Source of the DNA: Gonium pectorale
Lineage: Eukaryota > Chlorophyta > Chlorophyceae > Chlamydomonadales > Volvocaceae
DNA length: 16,451 nucleotides
Assembly: GCA_001584585.1 (NCBI GenBank)
Contig: LSYV01000009.1
Coordinates: 2,870,821 to 2,887,271, forward strand
Direction: 5' to 3'
Shown here: positions 1 to 9,228 of the stretch, one piece after another
How the letters are laid out: the number at the start of each line of letters is the position of its first letter
Position numbering within the stretch: the first letter of the stretch is position 1
Notes under the pieces: generated by a model
Database searches by the model: none
The model's input: the letters and a program-made list of their open reading frames with translations, nothing else
Told to the model about the DNA's origin: nothing
Program-made: the position numbers and the translations under genes

Positions 1-1
1 C

Positions 2-109
2 AAGCAGTCGCTCATTGTGCGCGGGCCGGGCGCAGGAGCCGACGTGACGGCGGCGGGCGTCTTCTCCGACCTCCTCCGCCTGGCGGCCTACCTGGGCGCG
101 CCATCGTAA
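2..109 (+). CDS. Homoserine dehydrogenase, C-terminal end (partial)
   Basis: This is the last 35 codons of a gene that enters from the left edge and stops with TAA at 107-109. The residues include the run RGPGAGADVTAAGVF followed by SDLLRLAAYLGAPS. This is the C-terminal signature of homoserine dehydrogenase, where the GAG.DVTAAGVF.DLL motif is conserved in bacterial, fungal and plant enzymes. The enzyme reduces aspartate semialdehyde to homoserine with NAD(P)H, the branch point to threonine, methionine and isoleucine; in green plants and algae it acts in the plastid. The window does not show whether the gene is monofunctional or the aspartokinase-homoserine dehydrogenase fusion. The first bases read CAAGCAG, which could be an intron acceptor, so the exon may begin at 9 rather than further left. 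Codons mostly end in G or C, like the other genes here. Confidence 0.87.
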   Translation, partial: KQSLIVRGPGAGADVTAAGVFSDLLRLAAYLGAPS

Positions 110-123
110 GCCGGCCAGCGCTT

Positions 124-163
124 GGGTGGCCCGGGCGGGTGCCTGGGCCGCCGGGTGCCGGGG
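124..163 (+). promoter_or_regulatory. G-quadruplex-type motif just after the homoserine dehydrogenase stop
   Basis: Six runs of three or more G (124, 133, 137, 145, 153 and 160) are separated by loops of 6, 1, 5, 5 and 4 bases, which satisfies the usual G3+N1-7 pattern with runs to spare. The motif is on the sense strand, 15 bp after the stop codon, so it would lie in the 3' UTR as an RNA quadruplex. No function is shown by sequence alone. Confidence 0.5.
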
Positions 164-185
164 CGGAGGCGGAGGCGGAGGCGGC
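162..185 (+). repeat. GGCGGA hexamer microsatellite
   Basis: About four tandem copies of GGCGGA, the last imperfect, directly follow the G-run cluster. This is simple-sequence DNA in the presumed 3' UTR of the homoserine dehydrogenase gene. Confidence 0.75.
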
Positions 186-1617
186 GGGAGCCTCCTGGGC
201 GGAGGCAGGGCCGCCGGGGGGGAGGCATCGGGGGCGTTCTGCGCCTAGATGGGCCGCCTGCGGTGTGCGTGCCTGCCTGCGCCGTTTGAGCGGCGTGGCC
301 GCGGCGTGTGGGGACGAGGGGTAGAGGGAGCCGCAGGAGCAGCCGCAGGAGCAACAGCGGGAGCGCCGCTGTGGGTTCCCCGGGCATAGCGGGCTTCCAA
401 CCGCCCCCTTCCCGTTTCGGAGGGCTGTTGCCGGGCTGCGGTCTGCACGCGACGGCGCAGCGGCCTCGCAGCGGCGGGCGGGGCGGGGAATCAGGGAATC
501 GGGGGGAGGGGGTGTTCGTTGCGTCTTGTCGTGCGTATATGAGCGCGCTGGCGGGCGCCCGGGCCGCTGCGGTGCCGCCCCGGCGCGCTCCAGTTCCTTC
601 GGAGCAGGCCCCCTGGGGCCGCGCTCGTGGGCCCCGGGCCAGCGAGGCTGGCTGGGGCTTGAGCTGCATGCCTCCGGGCTGGAAGCCTCTGGGAGCGCCA
701 CCTGGGTCGGCCGGATCGGCGCGCGTGTGGCGGGATCGCTCCAGAGTCGGCCTAATGCCGGGTGCAGACGAGGGCCGGCGGCGCCCACGCACGCCCCTGG
801 TGGCGGGGTGTGGGTGGCGCAGCGGCGGCAGTGGCGGCGGCGGCGGCATAGGTCCGGGCGGCGCGTGTATGGGTGGTGACGGGCCGGGCCGGGCACGGCA
901 TGATACGCCTTAGTACAGCCTAGCACATTAGCCGTACGGTTCGCGCATACTGCTCCGTACGCTGGTTGGCATGCTGGGGGAACGCGGGCTAGCGGTTGTT
1001 ACTGGCGGGCGCGGGGTGCGGGTTTTTGGCGCACCTCTTGCACGGCACGGCATGGCAGCGACGGCCCCCACTGCGGGGCCGCGGCGTGGGGCGTTGAGGG
1101 ACGAGGGAGCTGCCGGGCTGGGGACAAGGTGGCTTATGTTTGGTAGGGCGGTAGGGCGGGAGGGCGGGATACGCCGTAGCCCACGATGGGCTGTGCGGCT
1201 CCCCCGGGTATGCTCGCGACAGCAGCACCAGCGTGTTTGGGTTGTCAGGTGTGCGTGGGTTCTCTAATTCTTGTGCTGGGAAGCGGGATGCAGGATGGCG
1301 CGAAGGGGGGAGGGCTCTCCATCGTGGTTTGAGGCCCGGCGTGAGGGCGAGGGTCGCCTGTGCGTTTGATGGGACGGCCTTGGCAGCTATTTGGCGTCAG
1401 CATCTGGTCTGGCGCGGAAAGGCGGTCCTGCCCCGGGGAGGGCATGGCCGCAGGTGCCAGGCTCTGGAAGCGCGGCGGGACAGTTCCGCGGCATGTAGGG
1501 GCGATGCCCTTTGCAGCGGCGGCCCATGCGTGACGGCGGGACCCACCGCTGTCTTGTGAACTGCGACACGAGGGTGGGGACGCGGGTCGCCGCATTTGGC
1601 GTCCGTTGGTGTGTCGC

Positions 1618-1622
1618 TGTAA
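1618..1622 (+). terminator. Candidate poly(A) signal TGTAA
   Basis: This is the first TGTAA on the plus strand after the homoserine dehydrogenase stop. TGTAA is the usual chlorophycean poly(A) signal. Use of this one would give a 3' UTR of about 1.5 kb, which is long, so the assignment is tentative. Confidence 0.3.
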
Positions 1623-1702
1623 AGACCCCCGGACGACGCGCACGTGTCTCATTTGCGGGAGTGGGGTCTTGCACCCCCGCATCGGCTGAGTGCCTACGTC
1701 AA

Positions 1703-1742
1703 TGGCAGAAGCAGCAGCATGTGGAAGCTGCTGCTGCTGCCA
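1703..1742. repeat. 16-bp inverted repeat (hairpin) with 8-nt loop
   Basis: The left arm 1703-1718 and right arm 1727-1742 are reverse complements at 15 of 16 positions; the exception is A1709 opposite G1736. An 8-nt loop separates them. The inner part is GCAGCAGC/GCTGCTGC. It lies in the non-coding stretch, or in a long 3' UTR of the upstream gene if the TGTAA at 1618 is not used. Confidence 0.8.
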
Positions 1743-2729
1743 CAGGGGCGTACTGTACTGGTCCTGGCAGCGGCGGGAGATTTGGGCCCATGCTGCGGGG
1801 CGCACCTGCGGGCATTGCAGGCGTCGCAACGCGTTCCGGACCGTTTCGGAGCGGGCGCCCGACAGCGACAGCGGGGTGACAGCGGACAGAGCACCACAGC
1901 ACCCTGCGCCTGGCGTCGCGTCGGGGATGCGAGGGCGGCGCCTCCGCGATCCTGCGGTCAAACGCCGCCCCGAGGCAACAACACGATTGTCGCGTGATGG
2001 GCTCGCCAGCGGTGGCGCACGGCGCCTTATGGTCCAGCACCCGCGCGCCCAGCGCAGGTATAATGCAGGTCTGATGGGTGATGGGGGCAAGGGACCGGAC
2101 AGGCGCAGGAGGTGCTGCCCCCGACCACGATGCGCCCTGCGAGCGCCATTGGATTGCGAAGGTCCATGGGGTGCAGGCGGGCGCAGCGCGAGCCGGTGGA
2201 GCAGTGGGCGGCTGGGGTGCGCGACGACGGCAGAGACGGAAGAGATGGCGGAGACCCGAGGGGGGCTCCCGCGGTAAGCCAGGCAGAACGCTGGCGGGCG
2301 GTGTGAGATGTTCGGGCCTGCGGGTTTCACGCAGCGGCAGCCCAAGCTGCACGGAGGCCCAGGCCAGCTGGGCGGGGGTGCCTGCTCCGGTCTGGTCCGG
2401 CAGCGAGGCGGGCGCGACGCACGCAGGCGGGGCAGAGCCCGTAGCGGCTCCCGTCTTTGTTGGGTTGCCAGGTTCATGAGCGGGCGCTTGCGGGGTGCAC
2501 ACGGGCCGTCGGGCCGTTCACGCGTTCATCCCAAATCACGCGCACGCTCAACCTCATGTCGATCTCACACTCGTACGCTACGGCGCCACGCGGGTGTCTC
2601 CCTTGGTCTCCTCCCAGGCACGCCATACTCCGGCGTCAGGCGCTGAAGATGGGTAGAGACGAGGACCACAACCCGCTCCCCCACCCCAATATTCGCAATT
2701 CGTCCATGGCCCCCCGGCTTTGACGGACG

Positions 2730-2774
2730 TGTAACCTGTAACCCGTAATCCTCCGCATGCCTGTCCACTTGTAA
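2730..2774 (+). terminator. Cluster of three TGTAA poly(A)-type signals
   Basis: TGTAA occurs at 2730-2734, 2737-2741 and 2770-2774, three copies in 45 bp, while only one other copy lies on the plus strand between 110 and 2730. The clustering suggests a transcript end, either a very long homoserine dehydrogenase 3' UTR or an unrecognised plus-strand transcript between 110 and 2700. Confidence 0.3.
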
Positions 2775-3595
2775 TGGATGTGACAGCTGTAGGGGAAGAG
2801 GGAGGCTGCCCGCCGCCCCTGGGCGCGCTGCCATGGCGCGGCCTCAACGTGGCGGCGTGACGGAGGGCGTAGGTCGGCGGGCCGTGGAGCTGCCTGAGGC
2901 GGCGGCGTGCGGAAGCTTCTCCTGGCCTAGCCTGGTCAGGTGTGGTGTGGTCTGGTCTGCCGCGGCTGGCGGGTGACGGCTCGCGGCGTAGCGCGCCTGG
3001 GAGGCCGCGCTCGGGGTGCGCTTAGGGGGCAGCGTCGCGGGAGAAGGTGGTGGTGGAGGCGGAGGTGAAGATGGAGCAGCAGGGCGCTCCCTGGCATTCA
3101 CCCCACGGCCAGATGGGGACGCGAAGGCGGGGCGTCACATGTTGGGGTGCACACCTGCGGCCGGGACAGGGGGCAGCTGGGAGGTGACGGCAACACGAGA
3201 TAGCTCAACAGGTGTGGGCATGTCGATGGATCAAAGAGGCAGCAAGCCGCCGGCTGCGACGGGCCGCCCGAAAGAGGCGACTATCCGGGCGGCGAACCTG
3301 CGCTGCTGCCGCGAGGCCGCCTAGCCGGATGGCGCCTGGGCAGCATATCCGCGCGCAGCTCTGGTATTGATGGGTTGTCGCATCCGTGTTGCGCATCAGC
3401 ATCATCGGGTCGTAGGCACGGCGTCATCAAGTCTTGAAGCGCCACACAGCGCAGCGCCCTGCACCCATATGATCGTACCCGTACGGCCAGGTCATCAGAC
3501 CTGATGTCGGTGGTGCTGCGTTGAGGATCAGGGATGACGCGGCGAATGGGGCGTGGGTCGCTGCGTGTTGCTGCGGCGCAGGTTAAGGTGACTCC

Positions 3596-3602
3596 TATAT
3601 AG
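3596..3602 (+). promoter_or_regulatory. TATA-like box TATATAG
   Basis: TATATAG in CCTATATAGTAATG stands out in otherwise GC-rich DNA, about 830 bp upstream of the fucosyltransferase ATG. It could be a core promoter if that gene has a long 5' UTR or a 5' UTR intron. It could equally be chance, since composition is less GC-rich from about 3300 onward. Confidence 0.18.
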
Positions 3603-3610
3603 TAATGTAC

Positions 3611-3628
3611 GGGCACGGGCACGGGCAC
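3611..3628 (+). repeat. Three tandem copies of GGGCAC
   Basis: Three exact hexamer copies start 8 bp after the TATA-like box. This is a short simple-sequence repeat. Confidence 0.75.
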
Positions 3629-4433
3629 GGCGGCAGGCCGGCGTGTGCACGCCACGACTGTTGTGTCCCGTTTGATGACGTTATCAACGATGTTCTTTGC
3701 CGCACCGTGTGAGCTGGTCAGAGGCCGACCACAGCCCAACTCAATTTTGCTTGAGTTGGTTTTTCCGATTCTCTACGCCGTACGATTGGGTGGTGTTATG
3801 GAGCGGTGGGTTACGTTGGCAGTGTGCCGGGCGAGACGAAGCCATCGAGCCGAGACCCGGACGCGTGCCTGTGTTGCCGCTTCTTTGACACACAACTTCT
3901 CATCCTGGCTGTTCAGCCCTGTGGTTCTCGACGACTTAGCGTCAATGGTAGTTACACATACCTGCATGCTTTCGGCCCGCCGCTCATGCCATGGCTATCC
4001 TGCCTTACACGAGTAGCGAGGCGCAGGGCGTCGCGAACCCTGCACCCGGCTGTTGGCCCGGTGTTGCTGCCCCTCTTGCTCGTCAGAGCCGCGCGTGCGC
4101 GTGTGCGGGGTGACACGACAGACGTTTCCAGACAGCAGGATTGGCGGTATGGCACGGTGTGGACGTTTGATCACCGTGTTAAGGGCGTTTTAAAGTAACC
4201 CGTGTAGCGCAAAACGGCACGAAACACAGTGGTGTACGGCAGGCTACGGGGGATGGGTATTGGCTGTTCGGCACAAGTCGGCACGTCTATGTTACAAGCA
4301 TACAGCCTATACAAACACGTGCGCGCGGTGGGCTTGGTCGCCACTGTTGAGCAGGAAATGTTGTGTTGACCTGCACATCGACCCGTTTCTCCCTTGATGT
4401 GATCCGATCTCCTATTTATTGATAGCATACGAC
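3629..4433 (+). other. Upstream region of the fucosyltransferase gene
   Basis: No open frame here resembles a protein. The stretch is less GC-rich than the DNA to its left and likely holds the promoter and 5' UTR of the gene starting at 4434. An A/T-rich patch, CTATTTATTGATAG, at 4412-4425 lies right before the ATG, too close for a normal TATA box unless the 5' UTR is tiny. An in-frame stop (TGA, 4395-4397) shows that the protein does not extend upstream within this exon. Confidence 0.45.
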
Positions 4434-7319
4434 ATGAGTAGACTCAACTCCTACTTTGTGTTTGTGGGCATTTTTGTGACGACGCTTTTTTTCCTTAACC
4501 TCCGAGAGCACTTGAATCATCCCCAGCGACAACACCTGGAGATTAAACATGTCTCAGCATCCGATCACGAAGTGTCCGGAGGCGGGGGCGATGGGACCAG
4601 CCGGGCGCTGGGGCGTGCAGGGCTGACGGCCCCCGCCATCGCTGCAAAGAAACTGACAGTGACGGCTCCAACGGTGAAGCCTAAGAGCGGGGGAGATGAC
4701 GAGTTCCAGTATAAGTTCAAGCCCGTTGAGGAGGTGTCTATCAGCGTGCAGTCGGGGCACTTCTTTGGTACGTGTCGCGAGGGTTGCCCGCACGCCCCAC
4801 GAGGACACGCCATGCCATAAAACCTTACACCCCGCAGGTAATGACTTTGAGGGCGAGCAGCCAAACTGCACCATCGGGAAAACCGTCATCAAGTGCCGGT
4901 ACGGGGCGGGGATCAACGCGGACACCGCAGACGCGCTCTGGTACCACATCCCCTCCATGGGAGGCTCGTCCGGGGTGCGGCGCCACCACCCCAAGCAGCT
5001 GCTTATCGGCATGAGCATGGAGTCGTCCGAGTACTACCCGGCGCTGGATAACAAGAACTTCATGAAAGCCTTTGACATCGAGTCCACTTACAGGACGTGC
5101 TCCCAGGTGCCCGTGTTCTACTTTGACTACAATGAGAAGCAGGTGAGGGTGGCTCACGGGACTACAGGCGCGAGCATGCGGGGTTTGCTCGGGGCAGGGA
5201 CTCGGGACAAGGATGGATGAGCGCGTGGTGGCTGCAGGGAGCCATCGCCAGGCGCGGACTCGCATGGCTAACGATTGGGAGCTGGGGTACATAGTCGTGG
5301 GCGGGAGAGGCAGGATGACATGCCCTGGACTCCGCAGCCGTGCAGCGTTCCTGCTGTTCACGCCATGGGTGCTGCGCGTGCTGAGGAAACAGGTCATGTG
5401 CAACCCTCAACACACCCCGCGTGCCGTGTGCGCCTTTCCCCGTTCGAGCAGATTGCGTCCCTGTTCAAGGCGCCCAAGCCCTTTGAGCGGAAGAAGACCG
5501 CGCTCGTGTACGTCAACAGCAACTGCGGGGCCAAGAGCGGCCGCTCGGACATCATGCGGAGGGTGCGTGTGCTGCGGATCACACGTGCTGCTCGGCCGTA
5601 CTATATGTACCGTGCGCACGTCGCTGCATGTAGTTTGTGCCGCCCCAGGGGTTGCCCCCTCACGGCCTGAGGCGTAACCTGCCGGTTCAACGTCTCTCAC
5701 GCCACGGGCACGGGCTGCTGGGCGTCGCGTGACGTGGCCGCAGCCCGCGAGCACGGCCAGATGCTGGTCGCGTTGCCGGGTGAAAAGCGCACTCAAATTC
5801 CGCTGCTGGTCGCCCAGCGATTCCGACACTTCGGTTGTTTTGTTGGTCCCGCAGGTCATTGCAATGAACCACTCCACCATCCCGACGCACAGCTGGGGCA
5901 ACTGCGACCGCAACATGCACGTGAGTTGCGCCGGGGGACGGGGGGGAGGGGGACGAGGGACGACCGGGCAAAGATGAGGCAAGGCGGGAGCGGAATTGGG
6001 CAGGGCAGGAACGACGTCTTAAGACTAAGAACGGGGGGATTTGGGTCGGGCTGCGCAGGGGCCCACTGCTGGCGGGTTGCCGTGTGCCGGGCCCCATAGC
6101 GTTGCGTCCCTCGCCTACATCTGGTGACCTGCCCTGCCTGGCCATGTCCGCCTGGTCCGGTCAGGTGTCTGGCAGCTTTGATAAGGTTAAGTTGATTGAG
6201 GATTACAAGTTCTGCGTTGCCATGGAGAACTCAATTACCAAGGACTACATCACGGAGAAGCTGTGGCAGGTGTGTGTGCGCGAGGGAAGGCGAGGGCCCA
6301 CGTAGGGGCGTGGCCCAGGCGTGCCGCATGGTCAGTATCAAGCGGGGTCGCAGCAGCCTACGGGGGCGTAGTATGTAGCCCACAGGCACGAGGGCGGATG
6401 GCTATTCCGCCGCTTTATGTCAGCCATTGCCAGCATCCGCGTATTGCTGTGCTATGTGGTCCAGGGGCGGATGGGGTTGCGCTATGAGCCTGCTTGCCAC
6501 CGCTCACATTCCACTCGGCTACGGCCGACAACGGTCATAGCAGAGCTCCACCCACACCGCGCGCTGCATAGGCGCACAGATGGTCTGTTCCCACTCTACC
6601 AGCCCTGCTCCATTCTTCCCCCCCCCCGCCGCCGCTACTCATACCTCCACCCAGGCTCTGCAGGCGGGCTGCGTGCCGGTGTACATGGGGCCCCACAACG
6701 TGGCCGAGTTCCTGCCCGACCCGGACGCAATTATCGATTACCACAAGCTGGGCTCGCCCGAGGCGCTCATGAAGGCAAGGGCGGGGATGAGCGGTTGGCG
6801 GTGGCGGAAGGGGGCAGGGGCGGCAGGGCGCAGCGGGTGCAGAGGGCGCGTGCAAAGCGCGGGGTGTGAGGGCACCCCATGTAGGGTTGCGGCGTGGCCG
6901 AACAAGCACCATGCAGCATTCTAAAGGGTCAGCAGTGCCCGCCACTTTGAGGCAGGAGGGCATCGGGACCCGTGCTACCGATGTCCCCTCGCCGTCGCCG
7001 GCTGAGCTGTGGCCGCGGTGGCCGCGGTGGGGTCTGCGTATCCTCCACACAGAGGACCCGTCCGCTGTCCCCCGCGCAGGAGCTGGAGCGGCTGAACAGC
7101 AACCGCACCGCCTACGAGGCCAAGCTGGCTTGGAAGACGCGCAAGTGGGAGCAGCTGGCGCCCGACTTCCTGGCCATGACGGAGCGCTCGCACGTGCGGC
7201 AGCCGCACTCGCGCTGCCAGCTCTGCCGCATCGCGCTGCGCAACCGCTACCACCCGCAGAACTACACGACTTGCCTCTTCAACAAGACGTGGACCGCGGA
7301 CTACCACGTCAAGGCGTGA
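4434..7319 (+). CDS. FucT: GT10 alpha-1,3-fucosyltransferase (core N-glycan type), seven exons, 426 aa
   Basis: Exons are 4434-4767, 4838-5142, 5452-5562, 5855-5920, 6165-6269, 6655-6774 and 7080-7319 (TGA); after a split Gly112 all junctions are phase 0. The ATG is the first after an in-frame stop. Residues 7-22 form a hydrophobic signal anchor after a short N-terminus, giving Golgi type II topology, then a Gly/Ser-rich stem. Family landmarks are GMSMESSEYYP (169-179), the SNCGAKSGR block (236-244), ENSITKDYITEKLW (293-306), which is the GDP-fucose-binding signature, then AGCVPVYMG (311-319), and a C-terminal CQLC (393-396) matching the CxxC of core fucosyltransferases. N-x-S/T sequons include N121, N255, N355, N408 and N416. 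The enzyme transfers fucose from GDP-fucose, by family analogy to the inner GlcNAc of N-glycans. Acceptor and linkage are inferred. Family membership is secure; the exact ends rest on splice logic. Confidence 0.92.
6618..6627 (+). repeat. C10 homopolymer in the polypyrimidine tract of intron 5
   Basis: Ten C residues lie about 27 bp before the acceptor at 6653-6654. The run forms part of an extended pyrimidine tract and is prone to sequencing or length error, but it is intronic and does not affect the reading frame. Confidence 0.8.
6775..7079 (+). other. GC-AG intron (intron 6 of the fucosyltransferase gene)
   Basis: The exon ends AAG and the intron begins GCAAGG, close to the known GC-donor consensus AG|GCAAGT. 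It ends CCGCGCAG. Splicing here joins SPEALMK to ELERLNSNRTAYE in phase 0, which reads as a normal GT10 C-terminus. The nearest GT dinucleotides downstream would insert Gly/Arg-rich residues absent from the family. Confidence 0.8.
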
Positions 7320-8274
7320 GCCGGGGCCGCCGCAGGAGGACAGGGCGGCGCGCGCGAGGTCGTGTCCTGTGTGAGGCGTGCTCTAGGTGCTGATGGGGTT
7401 ACGGAATGTCGTGTCAGAGTGTGAGGGGCGTGCGTCGTGAGCCCGCATTGGGATGCGAGCATGCGGGGCGCTGTGCTTAAAACTATAAGTATTCACGGGC
7501 GTGTGATTTAGTACGGCAATCCCTCGTACGTCAGCGAGCACAACGGTACCTTTCCATGACCCCGTAGCTGTCACACCGCACGGCGTTCCTTCGCTGGCGG
7601 GCGGCTTTGAGCTGCGGCAGGAAAGCGAGGGGTTCGGGGAGGGCGGCAGTGTGGCTTAGCGCTGGGAGACAACGCATGAGGTGGACTGCGCGCACTGAGT
7701 ACTACCATGTCGTGTGATATCTCGGGGAGCTGTGTGGTTGTGGTCGTGGCGAGGCTTGCATGCTCAAATCCTTTCCGTGCTGCGCACTACCATACAGAAG
7801 ACTGTCGTGACTTGTTAGCAACGGCCTAAATCCACGAACCAGGTTATGGAGAGTACCAGGTGGCAGCAAGAAGGTGATGAAGGGGTAGGGGCAGTGACCA
7901 GCTCAGGGCATACATGCGTACGGCTGATGCCAAAGCAGTGAAGCATGGCAACGGAACGAGGTACTCATAAATTCGGTCTTTGGATGCGCTCGCGATACGT
8001 GCGCTGGCTGCTTGCTTGAGGATGCCAGCAGAGGATGGGGTCGTGCTTTTATTACGTCATATGCTGGAAAAGAGACTTCAACAGAGCTGTTCGTACAGCT
8101 GGGCGCTCGGATCACGCTTCCTTGAGTACCCGAATGTGTTCACTCCCCCATGCCGCTCTCTCCCCATTCTCCCCTTCGGTGGTCAGCCTGGACTCAGACC
8201 TGCAAACTGTTCGCGCCAGCACGGTGGAGGTGGCATACCATTTACAATACCCAGGCCCTGGAAGCGTCTGACCG
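7320..8274 (+). other. Presumed 3' UTR of the fucosyltransferase gene
   Basis: No TGTAA occurs on the plus strand between the stop at 7317-7319 and 8275, so the 3' UTR is likely about 970 nt, a length seen in volvocine genes. Composition becomes less GC-rich. No open frame here shows protein-like character. Confidence 0.5.
8242..8246 (-). terminator. Alternative minus-strand TGTAA signal
   Basis: TTACA on the plus strand is TGTAA on the minus strand. If the minus-strand gene read through its first signal at 8594-8598 to this one, its transcript would overlap the 3' end of the fucosyltransferase mRNA by tens of bases. Confidence 0.25.
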
Positions 8275-8279
8275 TGTAA
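8275..8279 (+). terminator. Poly(A) signal TGTAA of the fucosyltransferase gene
   Basis: This is the first TGTAA downstream of the fucosyltransferase stop on the coding strand. Cleavage would be expected some 10-20 nt further on, near 8290-8300. Confidence 0.55.
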
Positions 8280-8593
8280 CGAGGAGCCACGCAGTCGTGG
8301 GCGCAAATGGCAGCCCTTGGGCCGGGGGCAGTGCTCCCGGACCTCCACCAAACATTAATCAAACCTCCTTAGGCCCCTTACCTGTCTTGGAAGTAGAAGC
8401 CATGCTCCTCCCGTTTGGAATGCGCTGTCCCAGCAAGACTTGCAGGGAACAAGTACCAAAAGTCCCTGGTCGGATGCTGTGTCCAGGCATCTAGCAGGCC
8501 AGCCTGGCAAGGGTGGGCATGCGGCCTTCCCAGTTCTAGGCCAGGATCCTTGCTTGCAGCAGTGGCATACGGGAACATTGCCGTGCGAAGCCA

Positions 8594-8598
8594 TTACA
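8594..8598 (-). terminator. Poly(A) signal TGTAA of the minus-strand gene
   Basis: This is the first minus-strand TGTAA (plus strand TTACA) downstream of the stop at 9229-9231, and it gives a 3' UTR of about 630-650 nt. With the plus-strand signal at 8275 it leaves about 300 bp between the two convergent transcript ends. Confidence 0.55.
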
Positions 8599-9228
8599 CA
8601 CTTGACCGGGGATCACGCCAAGGGATACGCGCAACGGGCTTGGGTGCTGCTGGCCACCACTGGGGGTGGCCACATCACCAGCGCACCAACAACAGGCCGC
8701 AAGCCCAAGCAACTATCCACTCAGGGCCAACACATCCGCCGTCGGACCTTCGGTATCTGCGTGCGATGGCACCAACGGTGCCGCCTGTGCTCGCGCACCA
8801 TTCGGCGCCAGACGGACGAATCGTTCTCCAAGTCAACCCACGAAGGTGTTATGTCTTATGATCACGACGCCATTTAGCAAGGAAGGCACCTTTGCTGTGT
8901 TAATGGCTGTCCAAGGGGACCATAGCTCAGCGGGCTCAAAGCCCTTCATACACACTCCAGCACCCGACACACCACAAGAACAGCCTTGGCATGCACACGC
9001 GGTGCACACATTGTGCACCGACTGGCCCCGTGTGCTGCTACTGCCACTCTGCGTGCGTGTTGCTGCTGCGTCAACGCTCCGTCCTGGCCCAGAGGCCAGT
9101 GCACCCTCCAGCCAACCCAACTGTACAAGATATCGGTACACGGGTGCGCCGCCCAAACTCGCGCAACCACTTCCGCAATCCCCCCTATCCCACCCTGCCT
9201 AGCCGCACGCCACAGCGGGCTAAACACC
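8599..9228 (-). other. Presumed 3' UTR of the minus-strand gene
   Basis: The stretch lies between the stop codon and the first TGTAA on the minus strand. Several frames are open on both strands, but none looks like a protein. It holds the hairpin at 8643-8679. Confidence 0.5.
8643..8679. repeat. Inverted repeat (8-bp perfect stem plus 4-bp outer stem)
   Basis: TGGCCACC at 8651-8658 pairs perfectly with GGTGGCCA at 8665-8672 across a 6-nt loop. GGTG at 8643-8646 pairs with CACC at 8676-8679 across a small internal loop. In the minus-strand transcript this hairpin would sit about 45-80 nt before the poly(A) signal. Confidence 0.65.

Larger units (their letters stand above)
186..3590. other. 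Long GC-rich stretch without a supported gene
   Basis: Every frame has long open stretches here because stop codons are rare in such GC-rich DNA. The longest is 410 codons on the minus strand at 1245-2477. None gives a recognisable domain, and overlapping frames are equally open. The left part is probably the 3' UTR of the homoserine dehydrogenase gene. The rest is intergenic, with candidate poly(A) signals and one hairpin listed separately. A small lineage-specific gene or a non-coding RNA cannot be excluded. Confidence 0.6.

Noticed and set aside
12..926. 304-codon minus-strand open frame overlapping the homoserine dehydrogenase exon
   Set aside because: It runs antisense to a recognised coding exon and is low-complexity Pro/Arg/Ala, a composition artefact.
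1245..2477. 410-codon open frame on the minus strand
   Set aside because: Stops are rare in this GC-rich DNA and at least three other frames are open over the same interval. The translation is Arg/Pro/Ser-rich with no motif.
5391..5451. Earlier acceptor (AACAG|GTCATG) for fucosyltransferase exon 3
   Set aside because: It would put the conserved SNCGAKSGR block out of frame with exon 2. The acceptor at 5450-5451 keeps phase 0.
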